The notes: generated from the letters alone by a model not told the origin. 64,000 bases of DNA from Legionella sp. (GCA_009995425.1 JAACPN010000004.1:1-64000), one strand, 5' to 3'. Shown: positions 18,028 to 28,086, numbered from the stretch's first letter. Translations and numbers: made by a program.

Positions 18028-18882
18028 TTACTCGGTGACAATGGGGGGAAATTTACCCGCATAATTTAACGGGCGTTTACGAAGCGCGGTTTCGACTTTT
18101 TCGGCTAGCGTCTTAAACACCTGTGAAAGCTCGGTGTTATGTTGTAATGCAGAAGGTGTTCCGTTGTCGCTATCTTCACGAATGTCTGCGTGCAAGGGTA
18201 GTTGGCCAAGTAACGTTGTGTGGTGCTTCGTACAAAGCGCCTCGGCGCCGCCTGTTCCAAAAAGCGTGCTATGGTGACCGCAGTTCGTGCAAATATGCTG
18301 GGCCATGTTTTCAATCAAGCCTAAAACATGAATGTTGGTGTGCTCAAACATGAGTAAAGCTTTTTTTGCGTCTTCTGTGGCAACGGTTTGTGGTGTTGTT
18401 ACAATAATACCGGCAGTCAGAGGGATTTTTTGAACGAGACTGAGTTGAATATCGCCTGTTCCAGGTGGTAAATCAATCAGTAAGTAATCTAAATTATCCC
18501 ACGCCGTGATATCCAGCATTTGAATCAGGGATTTAGCCAGCATAGGCCCCCGCCACATCAGTGGGGCCTCGCGATTTTGAGTTAAATAGCCCATGGATAT
18601 GGCTTGTATGCCGTGCGCTTGGACAGGCATGTAACGGGACTCTTGGTTGAGCTGCACGGGTGTGGCTTGGCCTAGCATGACCGGAATGCTAGGGCCATAG
18701 ATATCGGCATCAAGAATACCGACGCGTGCACCCGCTTTTGCCAAAGCGACCGCAAGGTTGACCGTGACGGTTGATTTGCCTACACCGCCTTTACCTGAGG
18801 CAATCGCAATAATATTTTTGACTCCGCGTAAGCTTTGACCCGGTAATTGTGTTTGGTGGGCTTGGCGTGGTGGTGTGTTCAT
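18028..18882 (-). CDS. mrp: Iron-sulfur cluster carrier protein Mrp/ApbC
   Basis: P-loop NTPase of the Mrp/Nbp35 family, 284 residues, that carries and delivers Fe-S clusters. The deviant Walker A GKGGVGKST is at residues 30-38; LLIDLPPGTGD and the C-terminal CTNC (CxxC cluster ligands) follow. The N-terminal DUF59/MIP18 domain seen in E. coli Mrp is absent or reduced to about 20 residues. Six bases separate it from the upstream helicase gene, so they share a transcript. Confidence 0.92.
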   Translation of the reverse strand: MNTPPRQAHQTQLPGQSLRGVKNIIAIASGKGGVGKSTVTVNLAVALAKAGARVGILDADIYGPSIPVMLGQATPVQLNQESRYMPVQAHGIQAISMGYLTQNREAPLMWRGPMLAKSLIQMLDITAWDNLDYLLIDLPPGTGDIQLSLVQKIPLTAGIIVTTPQTVATEDAKKALLMFEHTNIHVLGLIENMAQHICTNCGHHSTLFGTGGAEALCTKHHTTLLGQLPLHADIREDSDNGTPSALQHNTELSQVFKTLAEKVETALRKRPLNYAGKFPPIVTE

Positions 18883-18887
18883 GAAAA

Positions 18888-21800
18888 TTACTCAGTGATG
18901 GATGAAGATGCATCGATCATAACGTATCTTCGTGTGGATTCCCATGCCCATTCAACCCATCGGTTGTGTGATAAATAATAAATACCGCATCGTATGGGTA
19001 GTTTTAGATGATCGTGCATGTGATACGCATAGGTGTTCAGTTGCTTTTGATGGGCTTGTTGCTGTTCGGTTTCGTCTTGGCCTGTTTTAAAATCAATAAT
19101 CCAGCATAGACCGTTTTCAATAAATAAGCGATCAATAATACAGGTACTCACACGATTGTTTTCATGGACTAATAAGGCATATTCGTTGTGTTCATCTTGA
19201 TGTTTTTTGAGAATCCACGCGCCTTGTTTATCATGAAACATGTTGGATATCAGTGTTTTGAGTTGCGTTGTGAGTGCATTTAACGCGGGTTCGGACAAAC
19301 CTAAAGCATGTAAAGCATGCGTCGCGATATTCCATGGCACCTCATGAAGGGTTTTGGGATGATAAGTACAAATCCATTCCAATACTTGGTGGGCTATGGT
19401 TCCAAGTGCACGTGCAGGCGTGAGTTCAGGTAGTGCTGTGTTGAGCTCAAGCGCTTCAGGTGGAATGGGTGATGTGGATGCGGAATAAAATGTATCAGGA
19501 AGATAGTGGCGCGCAGGATCATCGAGCATCGCGTGTTCAGGTACGGGCTCACTGGGGATGGATAGAAAGTCTTGTGTTCTGAGGCTTGCGCGAAATGTAT
19601 TTTTTGTGACGGACGTGGTGCAGTCAAATAAATAAAGACGTATTTTAGCGCGTGTTGTTGCCACGTATAATAAGCGTTGTTGTTCATAAGCTGATTTTTC
19701 TGCATCCAACTGGCCAAGGTAGTCGTATAATGGACAACGTTCGTTGTGTGCCGCTTGTAGGGGCGAAATCAAAATCAATTCATCAGTTGATACGTGACTT
19801 GGCAGGGTTAACCAGCGTAGTAATGGTTTGTCGGGGCTTGGGGCGCGTTTACCGAGTCCTGGTAAAATAACCGAATCAAATTCGAGGCCTTTGGCTTTAT
19901 GAATGGTCATGATTTGAAGGCGCGCGGTGCCAAGTTGCTTGGTATAAAGTTTGCTGAGTTCTTGTTTAAACAGCCTACGATCGATGATTTGACCGTCTTG
20001 TTCAAAGCGCGCGAGTTTTTCCCAAAATTGCTCTAAATCCTGCTCTTCTTCAGGTGTTAAAATGGCTTCAAGATGCAAAGCTGTGAGGGTGTTCATGAGC
20101 CATGTAGCCAGGGGGGATTGATGGCGCGTGTCCATGGCATGTTGCAAAATGCTCACAATATACTTGACACGTACTTGCCCAGAGGTACTTAAGTTTTGTA
20201 TGCACGCGCTTTGCGATAAAGCTGAAATAATCGGCTGTTTTACGTCATAGGTCGCGATACAGTGGATGTCGGTTAAGGTTAAACCGCACCAAGGGCTACG
20301 GAGTACCGAAAGCCACGCCAAACGATTAGCAGGCATCAGCAACGCTTGGGTTAATGACCAAACATCTTGAACATGGGGGCGTGTGATGGTCAAGTCAGTG
20401 TCGAGGCCTTGGTAAGCAACTTGGTATGCCTCAAGTGCGCGTGTGATAAGGGCTAGTTGCTGTCGTGAACGCACCAAGATAGCAACGGTTTCATCGGGGT
20501 GGTCGTGAAGTAATTGTTTGCATAAACGAGCAATCGCTTCGGCTTCGTCATCAGCATGCTCATGCTGAAAGGCGTACACGGCCTGTTCTTGATGCTCTAA
20601 AGCCTGTGTGGGGGTGGCGGGATGAAACGAAACAGCGCCGGATTCAACATCATCATACACGGGAAAAATTTGAGAGTACAAGCGGTTGGACCATTCGACC
20701 AACGTTTTGTTTGAGCGAAAATTACAACTGAGCTGCAAAGGCGTGAGGCGCACAGCGCCTATCCCTTCGCGTTGTGCACGTAAAAATAACCCAACTTCAG
20801 CGGCACGAAAACGATAAATGGATTGCATGGGGTCGCCGACAATAAAAAGCGTACGGCCGTCGTCGGGTTCAAAGCCACGCACCAAGCGCGTGATAAGCTC
20901 AAATTGTTGAAGGGAGGTATCTTGAAATTCATCGACCAGTAAATGCTGGATACTGTAATCCAAATGCAACGCCAAATCAGTTGGTGCATCTTCTTCGCCA
21001 AGCGCATCAAGCGCCTGGTGCGCAATGCCTGAAAAATCAACGGCTTGATGAGCGTGAAATATAAGTTGCAAATGGCTCGCTAACAGCGGAAGTAATTTAA
21101 GCAAAGCTTGCAATGGCTCCCATTGAGCTTCGGGATAACAAGGGGACGGAAGTGCACGGATCCGTAATAAAGCATCAAGAAAGCCGGGCGTATCCCCAAG
21201 GGTTTCGAGTAGTGCTTGACTGGTTGCTTTCAGCTCGCGATAGCGTGCATCAGAACACACCCCGCGCTTGAGTCCGACGTGATGGTCACAGGATTTTCGA
21301 AACGTGTTTTGTGCGGTGAGCAACAGTGAAGCCAAGGCGGCGGCTGTGGGGGCATCAAGGGTATCGTACGTGATGTCATGGACTAATGGGTAACGCGGTG
21401 AGTCTGGGCTATTCTCAAGGCGTGCAATCTCGGTGCCTAGCTCAAACAGTTGTGTCGCACAATCTTCGGGCAAGGTTTGCTTGAATTGGTTCAGTGCATG
21501 TTGTTCGATGCTATAAAGCGCTTCTTCAAGGTGGGCTTTTTGTTGAAAACGTGCCTGAATCACGGGGCGAATCCATTGGTCGCGTCGTGCTAATTGTTCG
21601 GTGAAGAGCGTCAGAAGATGTTCAACACGGTTATCCAGTTGTTCCAGTAATATGGCAATGGATGGTTGATATTCAGCGGTGCTCAGTGCATACGTAAGGC
21701 AGGCGCGCGCCGCTTCTGAATAAAGTTGAGATGGCGTATCGGTGACATCAGCGTAGGGCACATGTTTTTCTTGTAAGGGCATGGCTTGCACAAGGCTTTG

Positions 21801-22163
21801 GCAGAGCGAATCAAGGGTTGTGACACGAAGCCTCCCTGGATTATTCAAAATTTGCCAGCCCAGCGTGTTATCGCGTTCTAATACGGTTTTGGCATCGTGG
21901 TAACGTGCTTGTTGATGCAGCGAGTTGGGTTGGATCCCCGTTTTTGCTTGCTGTAATGCATGCAAAATCCGTTCGCGCATTTCGTGTGCCGCTTTACGTG
22001 TAAACGTGAGTGCAACCACGTGCTCTGGAGCATCGACGGTGCAAAGCAATCTTAAAAAGCGCTGTGTCAGAATTTCTGTTTTTCCTGAACCCGCCGGTGC
22101 TTGTACAACGGCGGATAGCTTTGGATTAATCGCTTGTTCGCGTGCTTTTTGGTCATCTAACAT
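18888..22163 (-). CDS. UvrD/RecB-like helicase-nuclease (AddA-type)
   Basis: 1091 residues. SF1A helicase with Walker A APAGSGKT (residues 22-29), LLVDEFQDTS as motif II, FIVGDPMQSIYRFR as motif III, and IMTIHKAKGLEFDSVILPGL plus LLYVATTRAK as motifs V and VI. A C-terminal PD-(D/E)xK nuclease is seen in DRLFIENGLCWIIDFKTGQ. This domain order is that of AddA/RecB subunits, which process double-strand breaks for RecA. No AddB-like or RecC/RecD gene is beside it; the next upstream gene, lysAC, overlaps it by 7 bases. Confidence 0.88.
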   Translation of the reverse strand: MLDDQKAREQAINPKLSAVVQAPAGSGKTEILTQRFLRLLCTVDAPEHVVALTFTRKAAHEMRERILHALQQAKTGIQPNSLHQQARYHDAKTVLERDNTLGWQILNNPGRLRVTTLDSLCQSLVQAMPLQEKHVPYADVTDTPSQLYSEAARACLTYALSTAEYQPSIAILLEQLDNRVEHLLTLFTEQLARRDQWIRPVIQARFQQKAHLEEALYSIEQHALNQFKQTLPEDCATQLFELGTEIARLENSPDSPRYPLVHDITYDTLDAPTAAALASLLLTAQNTFRKSCDHHVGLKRGVCSDARYRELKATSQALLETLGDTPGFLDALLRIRALPSPCYPEAQWEPLQALLKLLPLLASHLQLIFHAHQAVDFSGIAHQALDALGEEDAPTDLALHLDYSIQHLLVDEFQDTSLQQFELITRLVRGFEPDDGRTLFIVGDPMQSIYRFRAAEVGLFLRAQREGIGAVRLTPLQLSCNFRSNKTLVEWSNRLYSQIFPVYDDVESGAVSFHPATPTQALEHQEQAVYAFQHEHADDEAEAIARLCKQLLHDHPDETVAILVRSRQQLALITRALEAYQVAYQGLDTDLTITRPHVQDVWSLTQALLMPANRLAWLSVLRSPWCGLTLTDIHCIATYDVKQPIISALSQSACIQNLSTSGQVRVKYIVSILQHAMDTRHQSPLATWLMNTLTALHLEAILTPEEEQDLEQFWEKLARFEQDGQIIDRRLFKQELSKLYTKQLGTARLQIMTIHKAKGLEFDSVILPGLGKRAPSPDKPLLRWLTLPSHVSTDELILISPLQAAHNERCPLYDYLGQLDAEKSAYEQQRLLYVATTRAKIRLYLFDCTTSVTKNTFRASLRTQDFLSIPSEPVPEHAMLDDPARHYLPDTFYSASTSPIPPEALELNTALPELTPARALGTIAHQVLEWICTYHPKTLHEVPWNIATHALHALGLSEPALNALTTQLKTLISNMFHDKQGAWILKKHQDEHNEYALLVHENNRVSTCIIDRLFIENGLCWIIDFKTGQDETEQQQAHQKQLNTYAYHMHDHLKLPIRCGIYYLSHNRWVEWAWESTRRYVMIDASSSITE

Positions 22164-24736
22164 GCATCTAACATCACTTCTTCTGCAGGGGGTCGCATAT
22201 TATAAGACGAACCCATGCAATGACCATAGGCACCTGTGTTCGCGATCAACAAGACGTCACCTTCATAGGTTTCAGGTAATAGGCGATCGTACCCAAGTGT
22301 GTCGGCCGATTCGCAGATAGGGCCAACAATGTGCGCAAAGCCGGTTTTTTCGTCGGTGAGACGCGTAAGGTTAATGATTTCATGATACGCACCGTAGAGC
22401 ATGGGACGAATCAGCGAGTTCATGCCGGTTTCTATACCAATAAAGCGAATTTTTTCTTTGGTTTTGCATTGCGTCACGCGTGCTAAAATCACGCCACACT
22501 CAGCAACAAAAAAGCGGCCGGGCTCAAGCCAAAAAGAAAATTTAGGTTCACGTGATTTAATCGCTTGCAATGAAGCGTCAAGTGCTTTCATATCCAGCGG
22601 GTGTTGGCTGGGTTTGTCGACGATCCCTAGGCCGCCACCCAAATTAATAATATGCGCATCAGGAAAATGTTCGATTTGTTCAATCAACATGGCTGCGGTT
22701 TGTTGCCAAAGTTCAGGTGATAAAATGCCACTGCCTGAATGCGCATGCAACCCAATCACACGAATATGATGTTGTTTGACCAGGTTGGCCGCTTCGGCAA
22801 TCGATGATTTAGGGATCCCAAATTTAGATTCGTTGCCGCCGGTGCAAACATATTTATGATGCCCTGCACCGCAGCCCGGATCGATACGCAGCAACACCTC
22901 ATGCCCGGTCAGTAATTCTGGCCAGTGCTCTAAAGGATAGAGACTATCAATCGTAATATAACAGCCAAGGGCTACAGCATGTTCATATTCTAATTTAGGC
23001 GCAAAATTAGGGGTAAATAACAGGCGCTTAGGATTAATTTCGGGAAAAAGCTCGAGTACATACTGCAGTTCTTGAATCGAGACGCATTCAAATCCAACGG
23101 CTTTGGCTTCGATCGCTTTTAATACCCCCGCGTTTGGATTGGCTTTAATCGCATAAAATAACTGATCAATGGTTTTTAAACTCAATAATTGGTCGGCTTT
23201 ATGACGCAGCGTGGGGGTGTGGTAGACATAAGCCGGCGCATGCTGCTTGCTAATTTCTAAAAGCTCATGTTGAGCTTTATCCCACCACGGAATCACGCGT
23301 TTGGCTGGCGTTCCAAATTGCTCTTGCCAGCTTTTTGAATAATAAAAACTCTGAGGATTATTTTCAATGAGCAACACATGCAGTTGCTGGCACAGTTTAT
23401 CGGCTTGCGACTCATCCACAACAAAGGTTAAATTTAAATCGTTGGAAGCAAGTGACATGAGATAAATTTGTTTGTTTTCGAAAACTTCTAAAGCAGGTCC
23501 AAGTTGAGGTAAAACGGTTCGAATATGATGTCCGACCAAGCTCACCGCACTGCACGGTTCAATGATTTGGGCACGTCCGAGTTGATTGAGATGACTTAAT
23601 AATGCTTCGAGTGCTTGTCGCGGGCGATGGGTATGATGATTATCGAGCGAGAGCGTGACGTTGAACTCAGAGGATGAGAGTAAATCCACAGAAAAACCAT
23701 GTTGTTTAAATACATCAAAAATACGTGATAAAAATCCAACTTGCTGCCACATGGTGAGTGCATCGATAGATATTAATGTGATGCTATGTTTCACTTGGAT
23801 AGATTTAATCGGTGCCGCTGTGGCGTCACTCTCGTGGGTAATCAGGGTGCCGGGATGCTCGGGCATGCGGGTGTACTTAACACGCATGGGAATGTTGGCG
23901 CGTTGAACCGGTGGAATGCAGGGCGGGTGAAGCACTTTAGCGCCCATCGAAGCGATTTCTTGTGCTTCGTTATAATTCAGTTTTTTGAGTAGGCGTGCGT
24001 TGGGCAATTGATTTGGGTTTGCGGTATAAATACCTGGGACATCCGTCCAAATTTCGCAGGCACGTGCACCTAAGTTCGCGGCAAATAAGGCCGCGGATGT
24101 GTCAGATCCTCCACGACCTAATAACACGGTTTCACCGGCTTGATTTGAAGCAATAAAACCTTGGGTAATAATGACCGATGCGCCTGTATTGACTAATTTT
24201 TTAGCAAGGTGAGGATTTAATTCTTCTTGACAAAAAGCATTTAAATATCGAGCATCATCATGTTCGGGTTGCTGAGGCGTTGGGGTGGATACGAGGGCTT
24301 CTCGCGCATCAAACCAAAAGCAATTTAAGCCTTGTTGATTTAAAAAAGCGTGTCCGAGGCGTGTTATCATGAGTTCGCCGAGGCTTAAAATTTGGGCACG
24401 TGTTTTAGCGGGGGCCTCGCCAAGCAAAGAAATACCCGTAAGCCATTGCTCCAATTGATTCATGTCGGGTTGAATGGGGGTGATATCAACCTCGAGTGCT
24501 TGGGCAAGCTCAGTGTAGGCTTTGGTTAAGGCGTTATGGGCGTGGTGATGTTTGTTCAGCAAAGCATCGTTGGTCATGCGCTCCAGTTGATTGGATGCTT
24601 GAGAGATTGCCGAGCATACAATCACCGGCTGAATATTTTGTTGTATATGGTTTTCTGCGATAAATTGAATTTTTTCCCACGTTTCTCGTGAAGAGACACT
24701 TGTTCCACCAAATTTTATAATGATATGTTGCATCAT
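22157..24736 (-). CDS. lysAC: Bifunctional aspartate kinase/diaminopimelate decarboxylase
   Basis: Fusion of the first and last enzymes of lysine synthesis, about 859 residues. The N-terminal half is an aspartokinase (KFGGTSVSS at residue 8 on, GRGGSDTSAALFAANLGA, then two ACT regions to about 445). The C-terminal half is a PLP-dependent DAP decarboxylase: FYAIKANPN with the PLP lysine, HAHSGSGIL, NLGGGLGI, and GPICESADTL near the end. Such fusions are known in Xanthomonadales and some Legionellales. Tandem ATGs at 24736 and 24733 follow AAGG; the frame to 24784 has a non-family N-terminus. Lysine feedback may act through the ACT part. Confidence 0.95.
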   Translation of the reverse strand: MMQHIIIKFGGTSVSSRETWEKIQFIAENHIQQNIQPVIVCSAISQASNQLERMTNDALLNKHHHAHNALTKAYTELAQALEVDITPIQPDMNQLEQWLTGISLLGEAPAKTRAQILSLGELMITRLGHAFLNQQGLNCFWFDAREALVSTPTPQQPEHDDARYLNAFCQEELNPHLAKKLVNTGASVIITQGFIASNQAGETVLLGRGGSDTSAALFAANLGARACEIWTDVPGIYTANPNQLPNARLLKKLNYNEAQEIASMGAKVLHPPCIPPVQRANIPMRVKYTRMPEHPGTLITHESDATAAPIKSIQVKHSITLISIDALTMWQQVGFLSRIFDVFKQHGFSVDLLSSSEFNVTLSLDNHHTHRPRQALEALLSHLNQLGRAQIIEPCSAVSLVGHHIRTVLPQLGPALEVFENKQIYLMSLASNDLNLTFVVDESQADKLCQQLHVLLIENNPQSFYYSKSWQEQFGTPAKRVIPWWDKAQHELLEISKQHAPAYVYHTPTLRHKADQLLSLKTIDQLFYAIKANPNAGVLKAIEAKAVGFECVSIQELQYVLELFPEINPKRLLFTPNFAPKLEYEHAVALGCYITIDSLYPLEHWPELLTGHEVLLRIDPGCGAGHHKYVCTGGNESKFGIPKSSIAEAANLVKQHHIRVIGLHAHSGSGILSPELWQQTAAMLIEQIEHFPDAHIINLGGGLGIVDKPSQHPLDMKALDASLQAIKSREPKFSFWLEPGRFFVAECGVILARVTQCKTKEKIRFIGIETGMNSLIRPMLYGAYHEIINLTRLTDEKTGFAHIVGPICESADTLGYDRLLPETYEGDVLLIANTGAYGHCMGSSYNMRPPAEEVMLDAC

Positions 24737-24868
24737 GCATGCCTTGTTAAGAATGCCTTGAGAGATCAAATTAAAGTGTAGCACGTGTAGAGCAACGTTA
24801 AAAAGCGTAAAAAGCCATGATTATGGACTATACTCAAAGCAGTTTTCCATGAATAGAGGTCACCGTTT

Positions 24869-26143
24869 ATGCATAAAAAAGAACATGATGAGATTTTCCA
24901 ATTGTCAGAAAGGCTTATCAAAGCACAGAAGCCGATTAGAATTCTTGATGCTATCAAATGGCCGGAACAGGTGAAATACGATTTTTTTAAAAATAACGCT
25001 AAAATTTTGCCAAATATCGATAAAGACTATTATGAATCGTTTCCTTTGCCGTTTGATGTGGAGCAAAAAATTGATGAGTTTTATGGAATTATTCATGATT
25101 CTCGAAATTTGCTGGGCCAGTACTCAACCATCAATAGTTTGATTGAGCAAAGAGCACTCGATTATATTGAAGCCGTACGTATGCTTGATGCTAGAGGGAC
25201 TCCGAAATTCTCTAAAATTGCCAAACGTTTGTATGGTAGCCCAGACGATGTTTTTTATGTTAATGGGCCAAAGCTTACTGAATTAGGTAACTTGCTTGGA
25301 GATGCTTTAAAAGATTTAGTTGTAGACTTATCGACTGAGCTGGATGCAAAGCGCTATAGCGCAGAAATGGCCTTGGATAAATTAAAATTATCGCTGGGTC
25401 GTTATTTTTTAGATGATAACCTGGTGACGGTTAAAATTGATGACATGATCATTGCCGATGCGGCTGCGGGGGCAGACTATATTAAGCTGAATACACATGC
25501 TCAGTTTAGTGATCGAGATCTTAAATACCTAGAAGTTCATGAAGGTTGGGTTCATGTGGGTACGACACTTAATGGACGTGCTCAGCCCTATTGTTCATTT
25601 TTATCGATTGGTCCACCTTGTTCAACCGTGACTCAAGAAGGTTTAGCGGTGATTATGGAGCTTTTTAGTTTTAATTCTTCACCCGCAAGGCTGCTTAAAA
25701 TAACGAATCGAATTAAAGCGATCGATCTTGCTGAAAATGGGGCAAATTTTTTAGATGTTTATCAGTTTTTTTTAGAACAGTTTGACTCAGCAGAACTGGC
25801 TTATAATGCTTCTGTACGTGTTTTCAGAGGAAGCACGCCCGTTTTGGGGCCATTTACTAAAGATCTATCGTATATTCGAGGTTTTATTCTTATTTATAAT
25901 TATTTACGATTATCAGCTAAGAATAATTTAATTAAAAATGCACAATTGCTTTTTTGTGGCAAAGTGATGATTCATGAGTTGAAATATCTGTCTCAACTTT
26001 TAGAGCAAGGGATTATTTTACCACCTAAATATCTACCGCCACAGTTTGGTGATTTAGCGTCGTTAAGCTCATGGATGAGTATGTCATTGTTTTTAAATAA
26101 ATTTGATTTGGTCGCTTTAGAAAAAAGTTATGATTTATTTTAA
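24869..26143 (+). CDS. DUF1704 (MATCAP/KIAA0895-like) putative metallopeptidase, QEGLA-motif protein
   Basis: 424 residues. Contains H224-E225-G-W-V-H229, an HExxxH zinc site, and Q256-E257-G-L-A downstream, the Glu being the likely third zinc ligand. The same arrangement defines the DUF1704 family, which bacterial annotation calls flavohemoglobin expression-modulating QEGLA-motif proteins. In vertebrates the family includes MATCAP, a tubulin tyrosine carboxypeptidase. Bacterial substrates are unknown. The basic N-terminus is not a signal peptide. AGAGG precedes ATG 24869. Monocistronic. Confidence 0.85.
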   Translation: MHKKEHDEIFQLSERLIKAQKPIRILDAIKWPEQVKYDFFKNNAKILPNIDKDYYESFPLPFDVEQKIDEFYGIIHDSRNLLGQYSTINSLIEQRALDYIEAVRMLDARGTPKFSKIAKRLYGSPDDVFYVNGPKLTELGNLLGDALKDLVVDLSTELDAKRYSAEMALDKLKLSLGRYFLDDNLVTVKIDDMIIADAAAGADYIKLNTHAQFSDRDLKYLEVHEGWVHVGTTLNGRAQPYCSFLSIGPPCSTVTQEGLAVIMELFSFNSSPARLLKITNRIKAIDLAENGANFLDVYQFFLEQFDSAELAYNASVRVFRGSTPVLGPFTKDLSYIRGFILIYNYLRLSAKNNLIKNAQLLFCGKVMIHELKYLSQLLEQGIILPPKYLPPQFGDLASLSSWMSMSLFLNKFDLVALEKSYDLF

Positions 26144-26217
26144 TGCGTCACGAGGTTGCATTTACCAAAGCTTATTGTATGATGATGAGCCCTGTTTTGA
26201 TGAGGTAAGTGCGCAGC

Positions 26218-27603
26218 ATGATAAAACACGTTTTATGCCTGGTTTCGTTGTCTGTCACGGTGAGTACCTGCTCTTATGCCGGCGGTTTTTCATTGTATAC
26301 CGAAGGAAGTGTTTCTGAACTCAGTGTTTTTGCAGCAGGATCGGCCGCAGAAGCGCCGGATGCTTCCATTGGTTGGTATAATCCCGCGGGTTTGGTGTTG
26401 ATTAAAAATAATCAGGCTTTAATCAGTGGTGTGGGTGTTTTTCCTCGGACGATGCTAACAGGTACAAGTACGTTTACGACAACCGATGAATTCATCGATA
26501 TACCCCCGTATAAGCAATCTTTTACAAATTTAAGAGGCGGACGTCAGGCGGGAGTACCTGCATTACACTTTGCGCATCCTTTGGGTGAGCGTGCAACGTT
26601 TGGGCTTAGTGTGGTGGCTCCGTTTGGTTTAGGCAGTGATTGGGGTAGGACCTCGCCCGTGCGTTATTCAGCCACACTCACCAGTCTCGAAACGATTGAT
26701 CTAGCGCCTCAGATGGGAGCTTATCTCACCGATAATCTATCGATTGGTTTAGGTCTTGATATCCAATTCGCTCGCGTGACGTTTAATGCCGTGGCTGGTT
26801 CTCCTGCAGCGATGCAATATCTCCAGTCGTTAGGCTATGAGGTTGATGCAACCACGCTCGACTCAACCAGTGACAATCAGGGTAATTCCATGGGCGTTGG
26901 TTTTCATGGCGGTGTGCTTGCTTTTTTCAATGATAAACACACACGTGTGGGTTTAAATTATCAATCTGAAGTGCAGCATCGTTTTGAAGGCGAGAGTATT
27001 TTAACGGGGCGTTTGGCTGATATTAATCTTACCGATCCAAATACTGTTTATGAAACCCATGGCTTAATCACCAACGATGTGAATTTGCCGAGAATTGTCA
27101 CGTTAAGTGGTTATCATGAGGTGAATCCGCAATGGACGCTGCTGGGGTCTGTTGTATACACCGGTTGGAGCTCGTTTAAAGCAACAGAATTACAAAATGT
27201 TGCGGGTTATTCGGCTGAGTTGGGTATTCAGGTACCGTTGAACGTTGTTTCACATGATAATTATCGCGATGCTTGGCGTTTTGCGCTGGGTAGTACATAT
27301 GCTGTGAACGATCGCTGGGTATTACGTGCGGGTGTGGGTACCGATGAAACACCGACGGTATATGCCGAGCGCAGCGTACGTCTTCCCGATACCAATCGGT
27401 GGGCTGTTGCCGTAGGTACGCATTATGAGGTGTATCCATCGGTAGCGGTGGATTTAGCTTATGTTTATCTTGCGGGCTTAGGTCGTTCACCCCTTCATAA
27501 AACTCAAGTATTAAGCGAAACATCAAGCAATCGCATTGATGCATGGGCTAAGAACACCGCTCAACTCGGCGGTGTCCAGGTGACGTGGACACCGCAAGAT
27601 TAA
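26218..27603 (+). CDS. Outer-membrane long-chain fatty acid transporter, FadL family
   Basis: About 461 residues. Signal peptide MIKHVLCLVSLSVTVSTCSYA, then GGFSLYTEGSVSEL, the FadL N-terminal hatch, followed by DASIGWYNPAGL (the NPAG motif) and GLSVVAPFGLGSDW. The rest is beta-barrel with alternating hydrophobic residues. Imports hydrophobic compounds across the outer membrane. ATG 26218 is preferred over GTG 26209. A long-chain acyl-CoA ligase gene (29790-31442) lies 2 kb away on the other strand, consistent with fatty acid use. Confidence 0.88.
   Translation: MIKHVLCLVSLSVTVSTCSYAGGFSLYTEGSVSELSVFAAGSAAEAPDASIGWYNPAGLVLIKNNQALISGVGVFPRTMLTGTSTFTTTDEFIDIPPYKQSFTNLRGGRQAGVPALHFAHPLGERATFGLSVVAPFGLGSDWGRTSPVRYSATLTSLETIDLAPQMGAYLTDNLSIGLGLDIQFARVTFNAVAGSPAAMQYLQSLGYEVDATTLDSTSDNQGNSMGVGFHGGVLAFFNDKHTRVGLNYQSEVQHRFEGESILTGRLADINLTDPNTVYETHGLITNDVNLPRIVTLSGYHEVNPQWTLLGSVVYTGWSSFKATELQNVAGYSAELGIQVPLNVVSHDNYRDAWRFALGSTYAVNDRWVLRAGVGTDETPTVYAERSVRLPDTNRWAVAVGTHYEVYPSVAVDLAYVYLAGLGRSPLHKTQVLSETSSNRIDAWAKNTAQLGGVQVTWTPQD
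27554..27595 (+). repeat. Competing hairpins at the 3' end of the fadL-like gene
   Basis: ACACCGC (27554-27560) can pair with GCGGTGT (27569-27575), or GCGGTGTCCA (27569-27578) can pair with TGGACACCGC (27586-27595), both perfectly. The middle segment is shared, so the two stems exclude each other. They lie inside the last 50 bases of the coding region. No T-run follows at once, so this is not a standard terminator. Confidence 0.45.
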
Positions 27604-27610
27604 GTGGATT

Positions 27611-28006
27611 TTATTCCTGATATAGCGTTGTTTCAGCAGGGCCGTTTACAATCATCGCATAGCCGCTGGCGTGCAATTCAGACGGGGTGATGATGCCCGT
27701 GCTTAAGTCCATGTAGAGCATACCGAGTTCAATCGGATGGTCTGTGTTTGCTCCTACTTTAATTAAGGCAGGGCATTTGCCATTCACCACATGACCGTAG
27801 CATGCCATGCGAACAGAGGCCCAAAGGACTTTGCCATCGCTGTGCGCTTTGGTTGGGTGTTGAGATGGAATCGTGCCGGCAACAAAGGCATTGGAATCTA
27901 AATCCGTGGTATTATGCGTGATCAACTGTCTTGGCGGAACAGCAAAGGCTATGGCTGAAGCGAGTCCTAAAGCGGCGGTTATGCATGCACGTGTTGTTGT
28001 TTTCAT
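27611..28006 (-). CDS. Small secreted protein of unknown function
   Basis: 131 residues. Clear Sec signal peptide (MKTTTRACITAALGLASAIAFA, cut before VPPRQL). The mature part of about 109 residues has two cysteines (CYGHVVNGKC) that could form a disulfide. It ends with a beta-rich segment: IELGMLYMDLSTGIITPSELHASGYAMIVNG. Convergent with the FadL-type porin gene, 7 bases between stops. No family was recognised; periplasmic or secreted location is inferred from the signal peptide. Confidence 0.75.
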   Translation of the reverse strand: MKTTTRACITAALGLASAIAFAVPPRQLITHNTTDLDSNAFVAGTIPSQHPTKAHSDGKVLWASVRMACYGHVVNGKCPALIKVGANTDHPIELGMLYMDLSTGIITPSELHASGYAMIVNGPAETTLYQE

Positions 28007-28086
28007 TGGTACGTCTCCTTAACTTAACACTTAACAAATAATTTTCATGATTTTACACATGTTATTATAATAAGCAACTTTTTGGT

